A stretch of DNA of 64,000 bases from an uncultured Flavobacteriales bacterium (lineage in GTDB: Bacteria > Bacteroidota > Bacteroidia > Flavobacteriales_G > Salibacteraceae): positions 62,001-126,000 of the forward strand of contig CALSRJ010000001.1 in the NCBI GenBank assembly GCA_943788725.1, written 5' to 3'. The position numbers were made by a program, and so were the translations under genes. Below are positions 50,291-59,651 of the stretch, piece by piece. Under the pieces are notes generated by a model that ran no database searches, was not told the origin of the DNA, and worked only from the letters and a program-made list of their open reading frames with translations. The number at the start of each line of letters is the position of its first letter. Positions within the stretch are counted from its first letter, which is position 1.

Positions 50291-50908
50291 ATGAAAAAAA
50301 TGAAAAAAATGAAGAAAATATTATTTGTGTCCGCACTGATGTTGGCCTTAGTGTCTTGCCAAAACGGCGCTGAGAAATCAGGGGAAGAGAGCACCGATAC
50401 CACGGCTGTAGTCCAAGAGGAAGCGCCGACCTTGGCAGTAGCATACTTCGGGTCTGAGATCACCGATGAAGGGGCGATCGAAGTAGATGAGGCACCTGCT
50501 AAGCTGGGAGAAATGGATTCCGTCGATCTCAAAGTAGTGGGTAAAATTAATAAGGTTTGTCAAGTAAAAGGCTGCTGGATGACCATGGGCTATGGCGAAG
50601 GAGAGAGCATGCATGTTTCCTTTCGCGACTATGGCTTCTTCGTCCCAAAAAACATCGACGGCAAAGACGCGGTGATCGATGGTACGCTTTACATGGAAAC
50701 TACGAGCGTTGAGGACTTAAAGCACTTTGCTGAAGACGAAGGATTGTCTGAAGATGAAATTGCAATGATTACCGAGCCTGAAACGCGTTTGACGTTTGTA
50801 GCCGATGGCGTGATCGTTAAGGACTATACCGTTGAAGTAGGCTCAGCTGATGAGAACGAGCAGAACTTGGAGGAAGCAGAAGAGCACGATCACTCTGATC
50901 ACGACTAA
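50291..50908 (+). CDS. DUF4920 lipoprotein
   Basis: A 205-aa (or 199-aa) lipoprotein; lipobox ALVSC. The DUF4920 domain (about 50-185) has EITDEGAIEVDEAP, KVVGKINKVCQVKGCWMTM with CxxxGC, and SFRDYGFFVPKNIDGKDAVIDG. The C-terminus is His/Asp-rich (EEHDHSDHD), which may bind metal. The 5' end holds three in-frame starts in a tandem ATGAAAAAA repeat (50291, 50300, 50309); the third gives the most compact signal peptide. A terminator follows. Confidence 0.88.
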   Translation: MKKMKKMKKILFVSALMLALVSCQNGAEKSGEESTDTTAVVQEEAPTLAVAYFGSEITDEGAIEVDEAPAKLGEMDSVDLKVVGKINKVCQVKGCWMTMGYGEGESMHVSFRDYGFFVPKNIDGKDAVIDGTLYMETTSVEDLKHFAEDEGLSEDEIAMITEPETRLTFVADGVIVKDYTVEVGSADENEQNLEEAEEHDHSDHD

Positions 50909-50919
50909 CGAACCTCACA

Positions 50920-52215
50920 TCATTTAGCAGAAGCCTCGCCATCGCGGGGCTTTTGTTTTATGACCAAACGTAAGCTTTGGTCGTACGTAAAGTAGTTCCA
51001 CATCCATTCCAAGAAGATAAAGAGCCGGTTTTTCACCCCGAGGATCGACATCAAGTGAATGAATAACCAGAAAACCCAGGCCACGAATCCTTGAAATTTT
51101 ATGTAAGGGAGGTCGACGACCGCCTTGTTTCGTCCTATGGTAGCCATCGATCCAAGGTCGTTGTAACGAAAGGGCTTCATTTCTTTCCCCTTTAGCTCGT
51201 TCAGTAGATTGACGTAGAGTCGGTCGGCTTGTTGAATGGCTACTTGCGCTACCTGGGGATGGCCTTTGTCGAAATTGCCTTCCTCCATGATGGCCACATC
51301 GCCAATCACAAACACATTCTCTGAACCCAGCATCTTGTTCGTGCGATCCACCTTCACACGGCCGTTGGCTACGATTAAATTTTCAGGAATGCCTTCCAGT
51401 ATGTTTCCTTTAATGCCTGCGGCCCAGATGAGGCTGTTGGTGATGAATGTTCTCCCATCTTTCGTCTTCACCATATGGCCGTCGTAGGACTCTACCAGTG
51501 TATTTACCTCCACCTTGACACCCATTGACTTGAGAAAGTCTTCCGATCGTTTGGATGCAACCCCGCTCATGGGGCCCAATAAGCGGGGAGAAGCCTCGAT
51601 CAAGTGGATTTGCATGGCGCTAAAGTCCAATTCTGGATAGTCTTTGGGCAGGACGTAGGATCGCATTTCAGCCAGCGCGCCAGAAACCTCCGTGCCAGTG
51701 GGGCCACCTCCAACCACCACCACATTCATCAAGGCTGCTCGTTCCTCGACTGAATCTGCCACCAGCGCAGCTTCCATGCACTCGAGGATGCGATTGCGCA
51801 GGAAAAGCGACTCTTGTACCGACTTCATGGGTAGCGCGAAGGCTTCAATCTGTTTGTTGTTGAAATAATTGGTGTCTGCGCCGGTTGCAATGACCAACTT
51901 GTCATAAGAAACCGGTCCAATGCTGGTGTCAATGCTATTTGATGCCGTGTCAATGCGATTCACTTCCGCCACCCGGAAGTGAACGTTGGCGGCTTTATGA
52001 AAGACCTTTCGTATGGGAAACGCGATAGAACTGGGCGCCAAACCGGCGGTTGCTACTTGATAAAAGAGGGGTTGGAATTGATGGAAGTTGTTCTTGTCGA
52101 TCAACACCACCTGCACTGGCTTGTTCGCCAACTTTCGCGCTAGTCGAAGCCCAGCAAAGCCAGCGCCTAATATGACGACGCGGGGTGCTTGGCTCTTAGG
52201 TAATTGACTGGTCAT
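50920..52215 (-). CDS. ndh: Type II NADH:quinone oxidoreductase (NDH-2)
   Basis: A 431-aa membrane-attached FAD enzyme passing electrons from NADH to quinone without pumping. The FAD motif is VVILGAGFAGLRLARKL with NNFHQFQPLFYQVATAGLAPS. The NADH motif is VVVGGGPTGTEVSGALAEM. The C-terminal ~60 residues carry hydrophobic helices (FVAWVFWLFIHLMSILGV, RLFIFLEWMWNYF) for membrane contact. ATG at 52215 directly follows the terminator of the upstream gene; an earlier frame start at 52245 would lie in that hairpin. Confidence 0.95.
   Translation of the reverse strand: MTSQLPKSQAPRVVILGAGFAGLRLARKLANKPVQVVLIDKNNFHQFQPLFYQVATAGLAPSSIAFPIRKVFHKAANVHFRVAEVNRIDTASNSIDTSIGPVSYDKLVIATGADTNYFNNKQIEAFALPMKSVQESLFLRNRILECMEAALVADSVEERAALMNVVVVGGGPTGTEVSGALAEMRSYVLPKDYPELDFSAMQIHLIEASPRLLGPMSGVASKRSEDFLKSMGVKVEVNTLVESYDGHMVKTKDGRTFITNSLIWAAGIKGNILEGIPENLIVANGRVKVDRTNKMLGSENVFVIGDVAIMEEGNFDKGHPQVAQVAIQQADRLYVNLLNELKGKEMKPFRYNDLGSMATIGRNKAVVDLPYIKFQGFVAWVFWLFIHLMSILGVKNRLFIFLEWMWNYFTYDQSLRLVIKQKPRDGEASAK
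50931..50952. terminator. Terminator after the DUF4920 gene
   Basis: AAGCCTCGC (50931-50939), loop CATC, GCGGGGCTT (50944-50952) with one G-T pair, followed by TTGTTTT. It lies inside the last codons of the convergent NDH-2 gene. Confidence 0.8.
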
Positions 52216-52221
52216 AAAAAA

Positions 52222-52247
52222 AAATGCTTCCGCAAAGGGAAGCATTT
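52222..52247 (-). terminator. Terminator of the SprB-repeat T9SS gene
   Basis: AAATGCTTCC (52222-52231), loop GCAAAG, GGAAGCATTT (52238-52247), with an A9 run at 52216-52224 that gives the minus-strand U-tract. It abuts the ndh start codon at 52215. Confidence 0.9.
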
Positions 52248-52277
52248 CTTAAGGTCATTGACAAGGGTTAAAAGAAT

Positions 52278-54203
52278 TTATCGACTGATCACAATCGGCT
52301 TGACGATGAATCCATCATTCGTGCGAATCAACAGGTTGTAACGACCCGTTTCAAGGCCATCCAATGGAAGTACCGTTTCGCCATCTTTCCATGAGCGAAT
52401 CATACGCCCACTCATATCGAGCATGTCGAGTTGTTCGATGAATTCAAATTGACCGTCTATGTAGATTTCTCGGTTGGCTGGATTTGGGAACACCCGCACC
52501 CTTACCGATCCGATCTCTGCTACGCTCGTTACCGTGCCTACATCGTTCGTAATGACCTTTTCGCATCCGTTGGCATCAGTAATGGTTACAGAGTAAGGAC
52601 CACTGCAAAGGCCGAGGGCTTCATTGCCGTCGAGTCCACTGTCGTGCGACCACGTGTAGGTATAGGGTGAAGTTCCACCCGTCACTGTCAACGTGATCAT
52701 GCCGTCGCAGAATCCTTCGTTCGCTGAATCGCTGACGACTCCCACCGAAATACTGTCTGGTTCTGTAAGGTCAAAGGTTGCGATGTCCGTGCATCCCGCA
52801 CTGTCTGTCATGGTTACCGAGTAGGTGCCGGCAGTGAGGCCCGTAATCGTGCCCCCTGTAAATCCATTAGACCAATCGAACACCCATGGAATGGTACCCT
52901 GTCCTGCCGATACAGTAATGGAACCATTAGAGTCTCCATAACAACTCACATCGGTGAGGATGGTTGCGCTCTCGTTGATCTCGGCAGTCGTTTCTACGAT
53001 GGATTCGGAGAAGACATCTGTGCAACCAAGGAAGTCGGTAACGGTAACGCTGTAAGTGCCAGCGCTTAGGTTGGAGATGATTGCCGACGTGCTACCGGTA
53101 TTCCATGAGTAGGTGAAAGGACCGTTGCCCGTCAGCATGTTGACTTGCATGAATCCATTGGCTTGTCCACAATTCTCATCGCTTTTGGTAAATGTGCTGA
53201 TCAGGCCTGATCCGTTGGAGATTACTTCTCCTGAATCAATGGCCGTACAACCATTTATATCCGTAACGGTAACGGTATACACTCCTAAAAAAGCATTCGT
53301 AATCACACTATCCGTACTTCCCGTGCTCCAGAGGAAAGAGTAAGGAGACGTTCCGCCCGTTGGTTGAACGCTGATTTCTCCGTCGCCTGCAATGCAAGAG
53401 GTTCCGGTAATGGTAAAGGCCAACAGCATTGGGTCTGGAGAAAGTACAATGGCCTCCAATTCTTCTTCGTTGCCATTCACATCTTCGATGGTAACAGTGT
53501 ACGTACCTGAGCACAATCCGCTGATCGATGCTGTAGTGTCGCTGTTAGACCATGTGTAGCTGTAGGGGCCGCCTTCACCTCCGGTTACGTTTGAAAGGCT
53601 GATGGCGCCATCGCAATCGCCGTCACAAGAGACAAATGTAGTGTCTACACTTGCCGTGATGGGCTGAATGGGGTAAATGGTTGTGCTTCCAGTGTAGATA
53701 TAATCTCCTGAATTCCCAGAGGCTCCATTGGCCGCATTTCCGACGTAATAGAAGGTTATCGTATCCGCATATGTCGGTGCTGTCCAGCTGAAACTCCACG
53801 TTCCTGAAGAGTTGTAGGTAGAGTTTTGCCGGATATACGATCGACTAGAAATCGTTGTGGCAGCTGACCCTGTACTAGCTGTATAGGTACCTCCATTGGC
53901 ATTGTTGTCGCACAATACACCTGCCATGAAACCATATCGCGCAGGGCTTGGTGAGGATTGACTAACGTTCATTGAAACGGAGTAGGTGGCGCCAGGATAG
54001 TAATTGGCTGGAACGGACATGCTCACGGAACCAGATCCTGCATTCAGGGAGTAGGTATTGTGACAGCCGTTTTGACAAGTAGCACTGCTTAGCGGGCTTC
54101 CTGTTAGGTCTGAAGTGAATCCACCGCCGGAATAGCTGTTCAGGGCAATAGCCCCGATGATTGCGCACGCGGTAAAAGTAAGTCGGAGTAGCATTTTTTC
54201 CAT
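52278..54203 (-). CDS. Secreted SprB-repeat protein with choice-of-anchor V domain and type A T9SS domain
   Basis: A 641-aa exported protein. Signal peptide 1-22. The N-terminal domain (about 25-175) opens TGSPLSSATCQNGCHNTYS and has PGATYSVSMNVSQS, the choice-of-anchor V / Reeler-like pattern with a CxxxCH motif. Six SprB/PKD-type repeats follow (about 185-560), each with FLWSTGSTD-, SxLSAGTYSVTVTDxxGC-like motifs. The type A sorting domain at the C-terminus has VFPNPANREIYIDG and MLDMSGRMI. SprB repeats occur in gliding adhesins. Role in attachment or gliding is inferred. Confidence 0.87.
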   Translation of the reverse strand: MEKMLLRLTFTACAIIGAIALNSYSGGGFTSDLTGSPLSSATCQNGCHNTYSLNAGSGSVSMSVPANYYPGATYSVSMNVSQSSPSPARYGFMAGVLCDNNANGGTYTASTGSAATTISSRSYIRQNSTYNSSGTWSFSWTAPTYADTITFYYVGNAANGASGNSGDYIYTGSTTIYPIQPITASVDTTFVSCDGDCDGAISLSNVTGGEGGPYSYTWSNSDTTASISGLCSGTYTVTIEDVNGNEEELEAIVLSPDPMLLAFTITGTSCIAGDGEISVQPTGGTSPYSFLWSTGSTDSVITNAFLGVYTVTVTDINGCTAIDSGEVISNGSGLISTFTKSDENCGQANGFMQVNMLTGNGPFTYSWNTGSTSAIISNLSAGTYSVTVTDFLGCTDVFSESIVETTAEINESATILTDVSCYGDSNGSITVSAGQGTIPWVFDWSNGFTGGTITGLTAGTYSVTMTDSAGCTDIATFDLTEPDSISVGVVSDSANEGFCDGMITLTVTGGTSPYTYTWSHDSGLDGNEALGLCSGPYSVTITDANGCEKVITNDVGTVTSVAEIGSVRVRVFPNPANREIYIDGQFEFIEQLDMLDMSGRMIRSWKDGETVLPLDGLETGRYNLLIRTNDGFIVKPIVISR

Positions 54204-54269
54204 AGGTCAGGTTTAGAGGATGTAGCGAGTTAATTATGTGTATACACACGCAAGACGGCCCTCCTTTAT

Positions 54270-55706
54270 TCAGGTTGGGTCGGTACGTTCAATTTTTTTT
54301 ACACGGTAGTTTACCGCAGAAACAAGGATGGTCATTGCAGGACTGATAAGGCAGAAGAAGCAAAAGGGCCAATAGACGGCGGTAGCCACACCCAAAACAC
54401 CGGCTTGCGCTGCGCCACATGTATTCCAAGGTACGAGCACCGACGTCACGGTACCGGCATCCTCTAAGGTTCTGCTCAAATTGACAGGGTCTAAGCCGCG
54501 CTCATCGTAGGCTTTCTGATACATTTTTCCGGGTACAACAATGGCCAAGTATTGATCGCTTGCCGTGAGGTTCATAAAGATGGAACTCGCCGCGGTGGTG
54601 CTTACCAATCCGGTTTGGCCATGTGCCAAACTCAGTAGTGCTCTGGAGATGGTTTCCAAGCAACCGGTCTTTTCCATGACACCTCCAAAAACCATTGCGC
54701 ACATGATCAACCAGATGGTTCCGAGCATGCCAACCATTCCACCGGCGGATAGGAGGTCGTTGAGCAAGGGGTTTTCGCTGGGGATCTGGAAGTCTCCTCC
54801 AAGTGCCGTTACTGCTGCTGAGTAGGTATTCGAGAATGTTCCTTGTGCCACAAGACCATCGATCATTTCTCCTTGAAACACAAAGCCTGCAGCGATTCCC
54901 AGAACACTGCCGATTGCTAGAGCGGGCACAGCAGGCACTCGCTTAACGATGAGTCCAATCACCACAAGTGGAACCAGAAACAACCAAGGAGAGAGCGAAA
55001 ACGTAGCTTCTAGTTGATCATTCACCGCCGCTACGTTAGCCGCATCCATTTCCTTGTCAAAGGACAAGCCGATGATCAAGAAAATCAGCAGCGTTAAAAG
55101 GATACTCGGAATGGTGGTAATGGTCATGTATCGAATGTGTGAGAAGAGGTCGGTCCCAGCCACGGCAGGAGCCAAGTTTGTCGTATCGCTCAACGGAGAC
55201 ATCTTATCACCGAAGTAGGCCCCCGAAATGATGGCTCCAGCTGAGAGTCCAACATGGATGTCCATGGTTTTGCCAATGCCCAAAAGCGCAATGCCCACCG
55301 TGGCAATGGTGCCCCATGAGCTTCCAGTGGCCAAAGAGACTACTGCGCTTATGATGCATGCGGTGAAAAGGAAGTAATCGGGGTGGAGGATTTTGAGGCC
55401 GTAGTATATCATAACGGGTACTATGCCTCCGAACAACCAACTTCCTGCCAGTGCTCCAATCATAAGTAAGACCAATAGGGCAGGTGTAGCCTGTTGAAGG
55501 TTTTCTATCACCCCATCCATCATCATCTTGAAGGGTGTTTTAAGGATCAATCCAACAATGCCTGCCACTCCACCCGCAGCGAGCAACGCGAGTTGATTAG
55601 GGTAGGATAATGCGTCATCTCCGAATACTTGAACGTTGAGCGCCAAGAGGCCGATCAAGAAGAGTAGAGGCAAGAAAGCAAGAAGAAAGTTGGGCCGCGT
55701 TTGCAT
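54270..55706 (-). CDS. NhaC-family Na+/H+ antiporter
   Basis: A 478-aa inner-membrane antiporter with about 11-12 membrane segments. NhaC motifs: ATGSSWGTIATVGIALLG, ISGAYFGDKMSPLSDTTNLAPAVAG with the conserved Asp/Ser residues, and LTASDQYLAIVVPGKMY. It exchanges sodium for protons, or as in some relatives malate/lactate for sodium and protons. The start at 55706 gives a standard cytosolic N-terminus (MQTRPNFLLAFLPLL). It is followed on its own strand by the SprB-repeat gene, 66 nt away, with no link. Confidence 0.92.
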   Translation of the reverse strand: MQTRPNFLLAFLPLLFLIGLLALNVQVFGDDALSYPNQLALLAAGGVAGIVGLILKTPFKMMMDGVIENLQQATPALLVLLMIGALAGSWLFGGIVPVMIYYGLKILHPDYFLFTACIISAVVSLATGSSWGTIATVGIALLGIGKTMDIHVGLSAGAIISGAYFGDKMSPLSDTTNLAPAVAGTDLFSHIRYMTITTIPSILLTLLIFLIIGLSFDKEMDAANVAAVNDQLEATFSLSPWLFLVPLVVIGLIVKRVPAVPALAIGSVLGIAAGFVFQGEMIDGLVAQGTFSNTYSAAVTALGGDFQIPSENPLLNDLLSAGGMVGMLGTIWLIMCAMVFGGVMEKTGCLETISRALLSLAHGQTGLVSTTAASSIFMNLTASDQYLAIVVPGKMYQKAYDERGLDPVNLSRTLEDAGTVTSVLVPWNTCGAAQAGVLGVATAVYWPFCFFCLISPAMTILVSAVNYRVKKIERTDPT

Positions 55707-55742
55707 CGAACGAATATGCGATTTTCAAGCAAGCAAAAAAAA

Positions 55743-55768
55743 AGCCCCTGCCGATGTCGGCAAGGGCT
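55743..55768 (-). terminator. Terminator of the OmpA/TSP3 gene
   Basis: AGCCC-C-TGCCGA (55743-55754), loop TG, TCGGCA-A-GGGCT (55757-55768), with an A-run at 55736-55743 that is the minus-strand U-tract. 24 nt after the stop of the gene at 55792. Confidence 0.88.
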
Positions 55769-55791
55769 CATTCGGATTCAAGTCAATACTG

Positions 55792-58290
55792 CTATTCGAA
55801 GACTACCTGCAATTCAACCCTTCGGTTCTTTGCACGCCCTTCTGGAGTATCGTTGTCTGCAATTGGCTGACTTTCTCCAAACCACTTCACGATGAGTCGA
55901 TCATTGGCGACGCCTTTCGAATTCAAGTACGAGCCAACGGCTTTCGCACGCTTCTCAGACATGGTCATGTTGGCCGCATCGCTGCCTACGTTATCTGTGT
56001 GCCCTGCGATCTCCAGTTTCCAATCGGTCTTGGTCACGAGTAGTTCAGCTAGTTTGTCGAGTGATTCGAAGGAACTTCCTGCAATCACCGCTTTACCTGT
56101 CTCAAACTCAAGGTTGGCAAAGGCCGTGTTCAGCACTTCTTGCTCCTCTTGCTTGATTTCCGGACAGCCTTGGTTTTCGACAACACCAGGCGTTTGAGGA
56201 CAGCGGTCGTCCTTGTCATACACGCCATCGCCGTCGATGTCGCTGTATGGGCAACCAGCGTTCTCAGCAGGTCCTGCAGTATCCGGACAGCTGTCTTCGT
56301 TGTCGATAACGCCGTCGCCATCACGGTCACCGAATGGACAACCTTGATTGTCTACCGGACCTGCAACCTCTGGACAGTTGTCTTTGTTGTCGGTCAAGCC
56401 ATCGTTGTCTGTATCAGGACATCCGAGCTTGTCTTTGGGACCTGGCTTCTCAGGACATTCGTCCTCGCTGTCTTTGAGGCCGTCACCATCGGTATCAGGG
56501 CAGCCTTGGAAGGCTAGGATGCCTGGCTTCTCTGGACACTCATCTTCACTGTCTTGGATGCCGTCACCATCGGTGTCAGGGCAACCAGAAAATTCTACGA
56601 TACCAGCGGTGGTAGGGCATAAGTCTTCAGCATCTGCGATGCCATCACCATCGGTGTCTGGACAGCCTTTGAATTCTGCGATACCAGGCGCATCTGGACA
56701 CGCATCGTCAACATCTACGATGCCATCGCCATCTCGGTCTGGACAGCCTTTGAACTCTATTGGACCTGGCGTCTCTGGACACCGGTCTTCTTTGTCCATC
56801 ACGCCGTCCTTGTCGGTGTCAGGACATCCTTTGAAGTTAAGTTCTCCTGGAATTTCCGGACAATCGTCGTCTTTGTCCTTGATTCCGTCCTTATCCTTGT
56901 CTTCTTTACAACCAAACTTCCAGTTCATACCAGCGGTGAAGTTCCGGTTCTTGGTAGCCCACGGAAGGAATGGAAACATAAAGTTTGCCGTACCCAAGAT
57001 GTTGTCGGTCATCGCGTAAAATTGGAAGGGTCCCAATCGCGCCGATGCACCTAGCCCAAGGTTCACGAAACTGCGGTTGTAAATGCTGTAATTGGCGTGT
57101 AAGCTGTATTTCTTATTGATTTCATAGCCGTAGGAAAGGGTGAAAGCAGCCTTAAGCTGATCCTTTGGTTTACGCAGGTTGATCAAGGCACCAACGTTGT
57201 GCTTTTCACCAAAATGAAGGTTACCCGCGAGGTTGAAATTAGTCGGGAGGCTAGTCTTGTAGGAAAGGTCGGTCGTGTCTGCACCAAATTGATTGTTCAG
57301 ACTGTCCAGCATCTTATCCAGAAATCCTTGAAAAATGGTATCGGTGGAATTGCCAACATCGAGGATGGATCCATCCAATTCAAAGCCGTTGAATTCCCAA
57401 TTTCCATCAGTGGCGAAATAGTTGCGCGGTTGATTGTTCCAAGTAATGGACCCGATGTCGATTACGGAAGCGCTGACCTGGATGTTCTCTGTAATGTTAA
57501 AGCTTGCTCCGAGGTCCAATCCGAATCCGCGGTTGGTGGTTCCTGGAAAAGCAAACGATCCGCTATCGTCGACGGGAATCGAAGTATTGATTTCGTAACT
57601 GCCATCTAGGGTCAGACCAAACGTTTCTTCATCCGTGGTCAGGCCGAGGTTCGACACCGCCGTATTCACGTTCGCGAATCCGAATACCATCTTGGGTCTG
57701 GCCCCGATCTGTAATCGATCGTCTTCCAGCAATTTAACAGAATACTGAAGACCGATTTCGGCAAAGGTGCTGTGGTCTACTCCTGTGCCAAGAAAAGAGG
57801 CTCTTTTCCCTAGAAGTTGATAATCGGTTGGAACGGCAGATGCGCCTGGGTCTGTTGGTGAAACTCCGTTTCCGACGAAGATCATGGTGAAAATATCCCT
57901 AGGGTAGTAAATATTGGTATTCGACCTCAAGCTGGCATTCAGCCCTAAGTAGTGCTTCTCTTTCAGGTAGAATCCAAAGTGAACGAGGTCTCTCCTGAAG
58001 TCAAAGCTGACAGTATTCGTTTCCTGCATGGCGTCCAAGGCCTCGACCGTATTGGCCATGCCTTTTCCAAACTTGCCGATGGTGGCTTTCGAAAAACCAG
58101 AGTTGCCATAGTTGAGGGTGGTTGAGCCAAAGAGAATTCCTCCGACGGTTACCTTGCATGAAGGGGTGAAGGAAGGGTTGTTAAAACTCGATTGCTGCAA
58201 CAGCCGCATATTGTACTGCGTCAAGCCCAATTGAGCTTGAGCTACTTGGATCGACATCGCTAATGCGATGAGTGTGATGATCTTCTTCAT
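55792..58290 (-). CDS. OmpA-family outer membrane protein with DUF5723 barrel and nine TSP3 repeats
   Basis: An 832-aa outer-membrane protein. Signal peptide 1-19 (ends QVAQA). A DUF5723-like barrel domain covers about 20-450 (GLTQYNMRLLQQSSFNNPS). Nine thrombospondin type 3 repeats at about 455-700, each ~27 residues of form DxDxDGIxDxxDxCPxxPGxxxFxGCP, are Ca2+-binding. The C-terminal OmpA domain (about 715-832, FETGKAVIAGSSFESLDKL ... AGHTDNVGSD ... RRVELQVVFE) binds peptidoglycan. It likely tethers the outer membrane to the wall. It is transcribed with the lipoprotein gene upstream (22-nt gap). Confidence 0.92.
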   Translation of the reverse strand: MKKIITLIALAMSIQVAQAQLGLTQYNMRLLQQSSFNNPSFTPSCKVTVGGILFGSTTLNYGNSGFSKATIGKFGKGMANTVEALDAMQETNTVSFDFRRDLVHFGFYLKEKHYLGLNASLRSNTNIYYPRDIFTMIFVGNGVSPTDPGASAVPTDYQLLGKRASFLGTGVDHSTFAEIGLQYSVKLLEDDRLQIGARPKMVFGFANVNTAVSNLGLTTDEETFGLTLDGSYEINTSIPVDDSGSFAFPGTTNRGFGLDLGASFNITENIQVSASVIDIGSITWNNQPRNYFATDGNWEFNGFELDGSILDVGNSTDTIFQGFLDKMLDSLNNQFGADTTDLSYKTSLPTNFNLAGNLHFGEKHNVGALINLRKPKDQLKAAFTLSYGYEINKKYSLHANYSIYNRSFVNLGLGASARLGPFQFYAMTDNILGTANFMFPFLPWATKNRNFTAGMNWKFGCKEDKDKDGIKDKDDDCPEIPGELNFKGCPDTDKDGVMDKEDRCPETPGPIEFKGCPDRDGDGIVDVDDACPDAPGIAEFKGCPDTDGDGIADAEDLCPTTAGIVEFSGCPDTDGDGIQDSEDECPEKPGILAFQGCPDTDGDGLKDSEDECPEKPGPKDKLGCPDTDNDGLTDNKDNCPEVAGPVDNQGCPFGDRDGDGVIDNEDSCPDTAGPAENAGCPYSDIDGDGVYDKDDRCPQTPGVVENQGCPEIKQEEQEVLNTAFANLEFETGKAVIAGSSFESLDKLAELLVTKTDWKLEIAGHTDNVGSDAANMTMSEKRAKAVGSYLNSKGVANDRLIVKWFGESQPIADNDTPEGRAKNRRVELQVVFE

Positions 58291-58312
58291 AGGTAAGGCT
58301 TAGTGGGTGTGA

Positions 58313-59569
58313 TTAGGGAAAAGAAGGAAGGCCGAGTGAATCGCGCACTGCCTCATTCAATGAATCTAGGTTGATCTCTCCGCCAATCCTCGTTTTGATG
58401 CCGAGGTTCAACTTCATGTATTGACTGCTGAAAATTTTGACGAATTCATCGTCGTCAAAACCGGAAGTATTGAATTCTAGCTCAATGACAACCGCATTCC
58501 CCTTCGCAAACATTTCGATATCATCATCGCCCGTGATGGGGTTCTCTTTATAGATACGCACATCTGTAGTCAATTGAGCCGATTCCGTCGTTGGGTTGGA
58601 TGTAGGGTTCAAGTTGTTTTGAATGGCTCCTGGAATCAGCACATCGTTGTCCCTGAAATCTCCCGTGGTAGCCTCATAGAGTGGAAGAGGACCAATGGTA
58701 TCAAACGTGGTGGTGTCCACTATGTATCCTTTCATGCTTGCCTGCAGAGGTATTCCGTTCTCAAAGTTCAAGCGCAGGAAGGCAAAGTCGATCACTTCTG
58801 TGAGCAGGTCTTGTTCGAAACCGTAAGCAATGGTGTCAAGGTAGCCGACTTTTCCTTTCCCCTCAAAAGGCAAGACCACCTTGGCGAAGATGTCCACACG
58901 GTCTCCCGTGATGCCCGTGCCTCCTTTAGAGGTGAGAATGGGTTGGTAATACAGGTATTTCGGTGTCGGTTCAAAAACCACCGTGAGGGCTCCTGTTGGA
59001 TTTGTGTTTTCGTTGGTGATGACGTATTCTGTCGTTCCACCCGCTGTAATGTCGCCAGCTGCCACAGGTATGAACCCATCCTGTAGGTTGAAGTAGTACT
59101 TGTTTTGGTTTTGAACGTTCAAGGTGTAGATCGTGTCAAATGCCAATTCGTACTCCATGTTGGTATAGTTGTCAAAGACAAATTCTACCTCAGGGTTCAA
59201 AAATTGAAAAGAGCCGTCCTTTGATTTGCCCAACATCCTGAGGTACATATTGCGCTCAGGGAGCTCAATGGTAACGGGGAAGTCAAATGATCCGAGCGAA
59301 TCTTGAAACTGCAAGAGGGTCAGAGGCTCCAATGTGTCCGTGTAGACCAATTTGAAGAAGTAGGTGCTGTCGCTACCTGAACCAAATTCGTACTCACTCA
59401 GGACTTCATTAGGTCTTGCTCCAATGACATCGCCGATGGATAAACGGGCGTCAAGTAAAGGAAACGCATAGGTCGGGCTGATGCCTACGATGTTTGGTTC
59501 CTTTTTGCATTCTACCATGGTGACCGCCAATGCGAATCCCACCAGGATCAAGGACAGTGCTTTTTTCAT
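58313..59569 (-). CDS. Lipoprotein of unknown function, upstream of the OmpA/TSP3 gene
   Basis: A 418-aa lipoprotein (lipobox MVEC, Cys at 21). The mature protein is beta-rich with no recognised motif. A conserved-looking N-terminal segment is GISPTYAFPLLDARLSIGDVIG, and the C-terminus ends EAVRDSLGLPSFP. It lies 22 nt upstream of the OmpA/TSP3 gene in the same operon, so it may be a partner in the envelope. Family unknown. The ATG at 59569 gives the signal peptide directly. Confidence 0.72.
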   Translation of the reverse strand: MKKALSLILVGFALAVTMVECKKEPNIVGISPTYAFPLLDARLSIGDVIGARPNEVLSEYEFGSGSDSTYFFKLVYTDTLEPLTLLQFQDSLGSFDFPVTIELPERNMYLRMLGKSKDGSFQFLNPEVEFVFDNYTNMEYELAFDTIYTLNVQNQNKYYFNLQDGFIPVAAGDITAGGTTEYVITNENTNPTGALTVVFEPTPKYLYYQPILTSKGGTGITGDRVDIFAKVVLPFEGKGKVGYLDTIAYGFEQDLLTEVIDFAFLRLNFENGIPLQASMKGYIVDTTTFDTIGPLPLYEATTGDFRDNDVLIPGAIQNNLNPTSNPTTESAQLTTDVRIYKENPITGDDDIEMFAKGNAVVIELEFNTSGFDDDEFVKIFSSQYMKLNLGIKTRIGGEINLDSLNEAVRDSLGLPSFP

Positions 59570-59651
59570 AAGGCTGTGGTTAGATAGTTAGCTCTCATAC
59601 AATGTTAGCCAAAATAGCTACTTAGCTTACGAAAGAAGAGGGAAAAGGGTT

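Noticed and set aside
56348-57019. 223-aa open frame on the + strand within the OmpA/TSP3 gene
   Set aside because: Low-complexity product (SGQP/SVSG type) that is the reverse reading of the TSP3 repeats.
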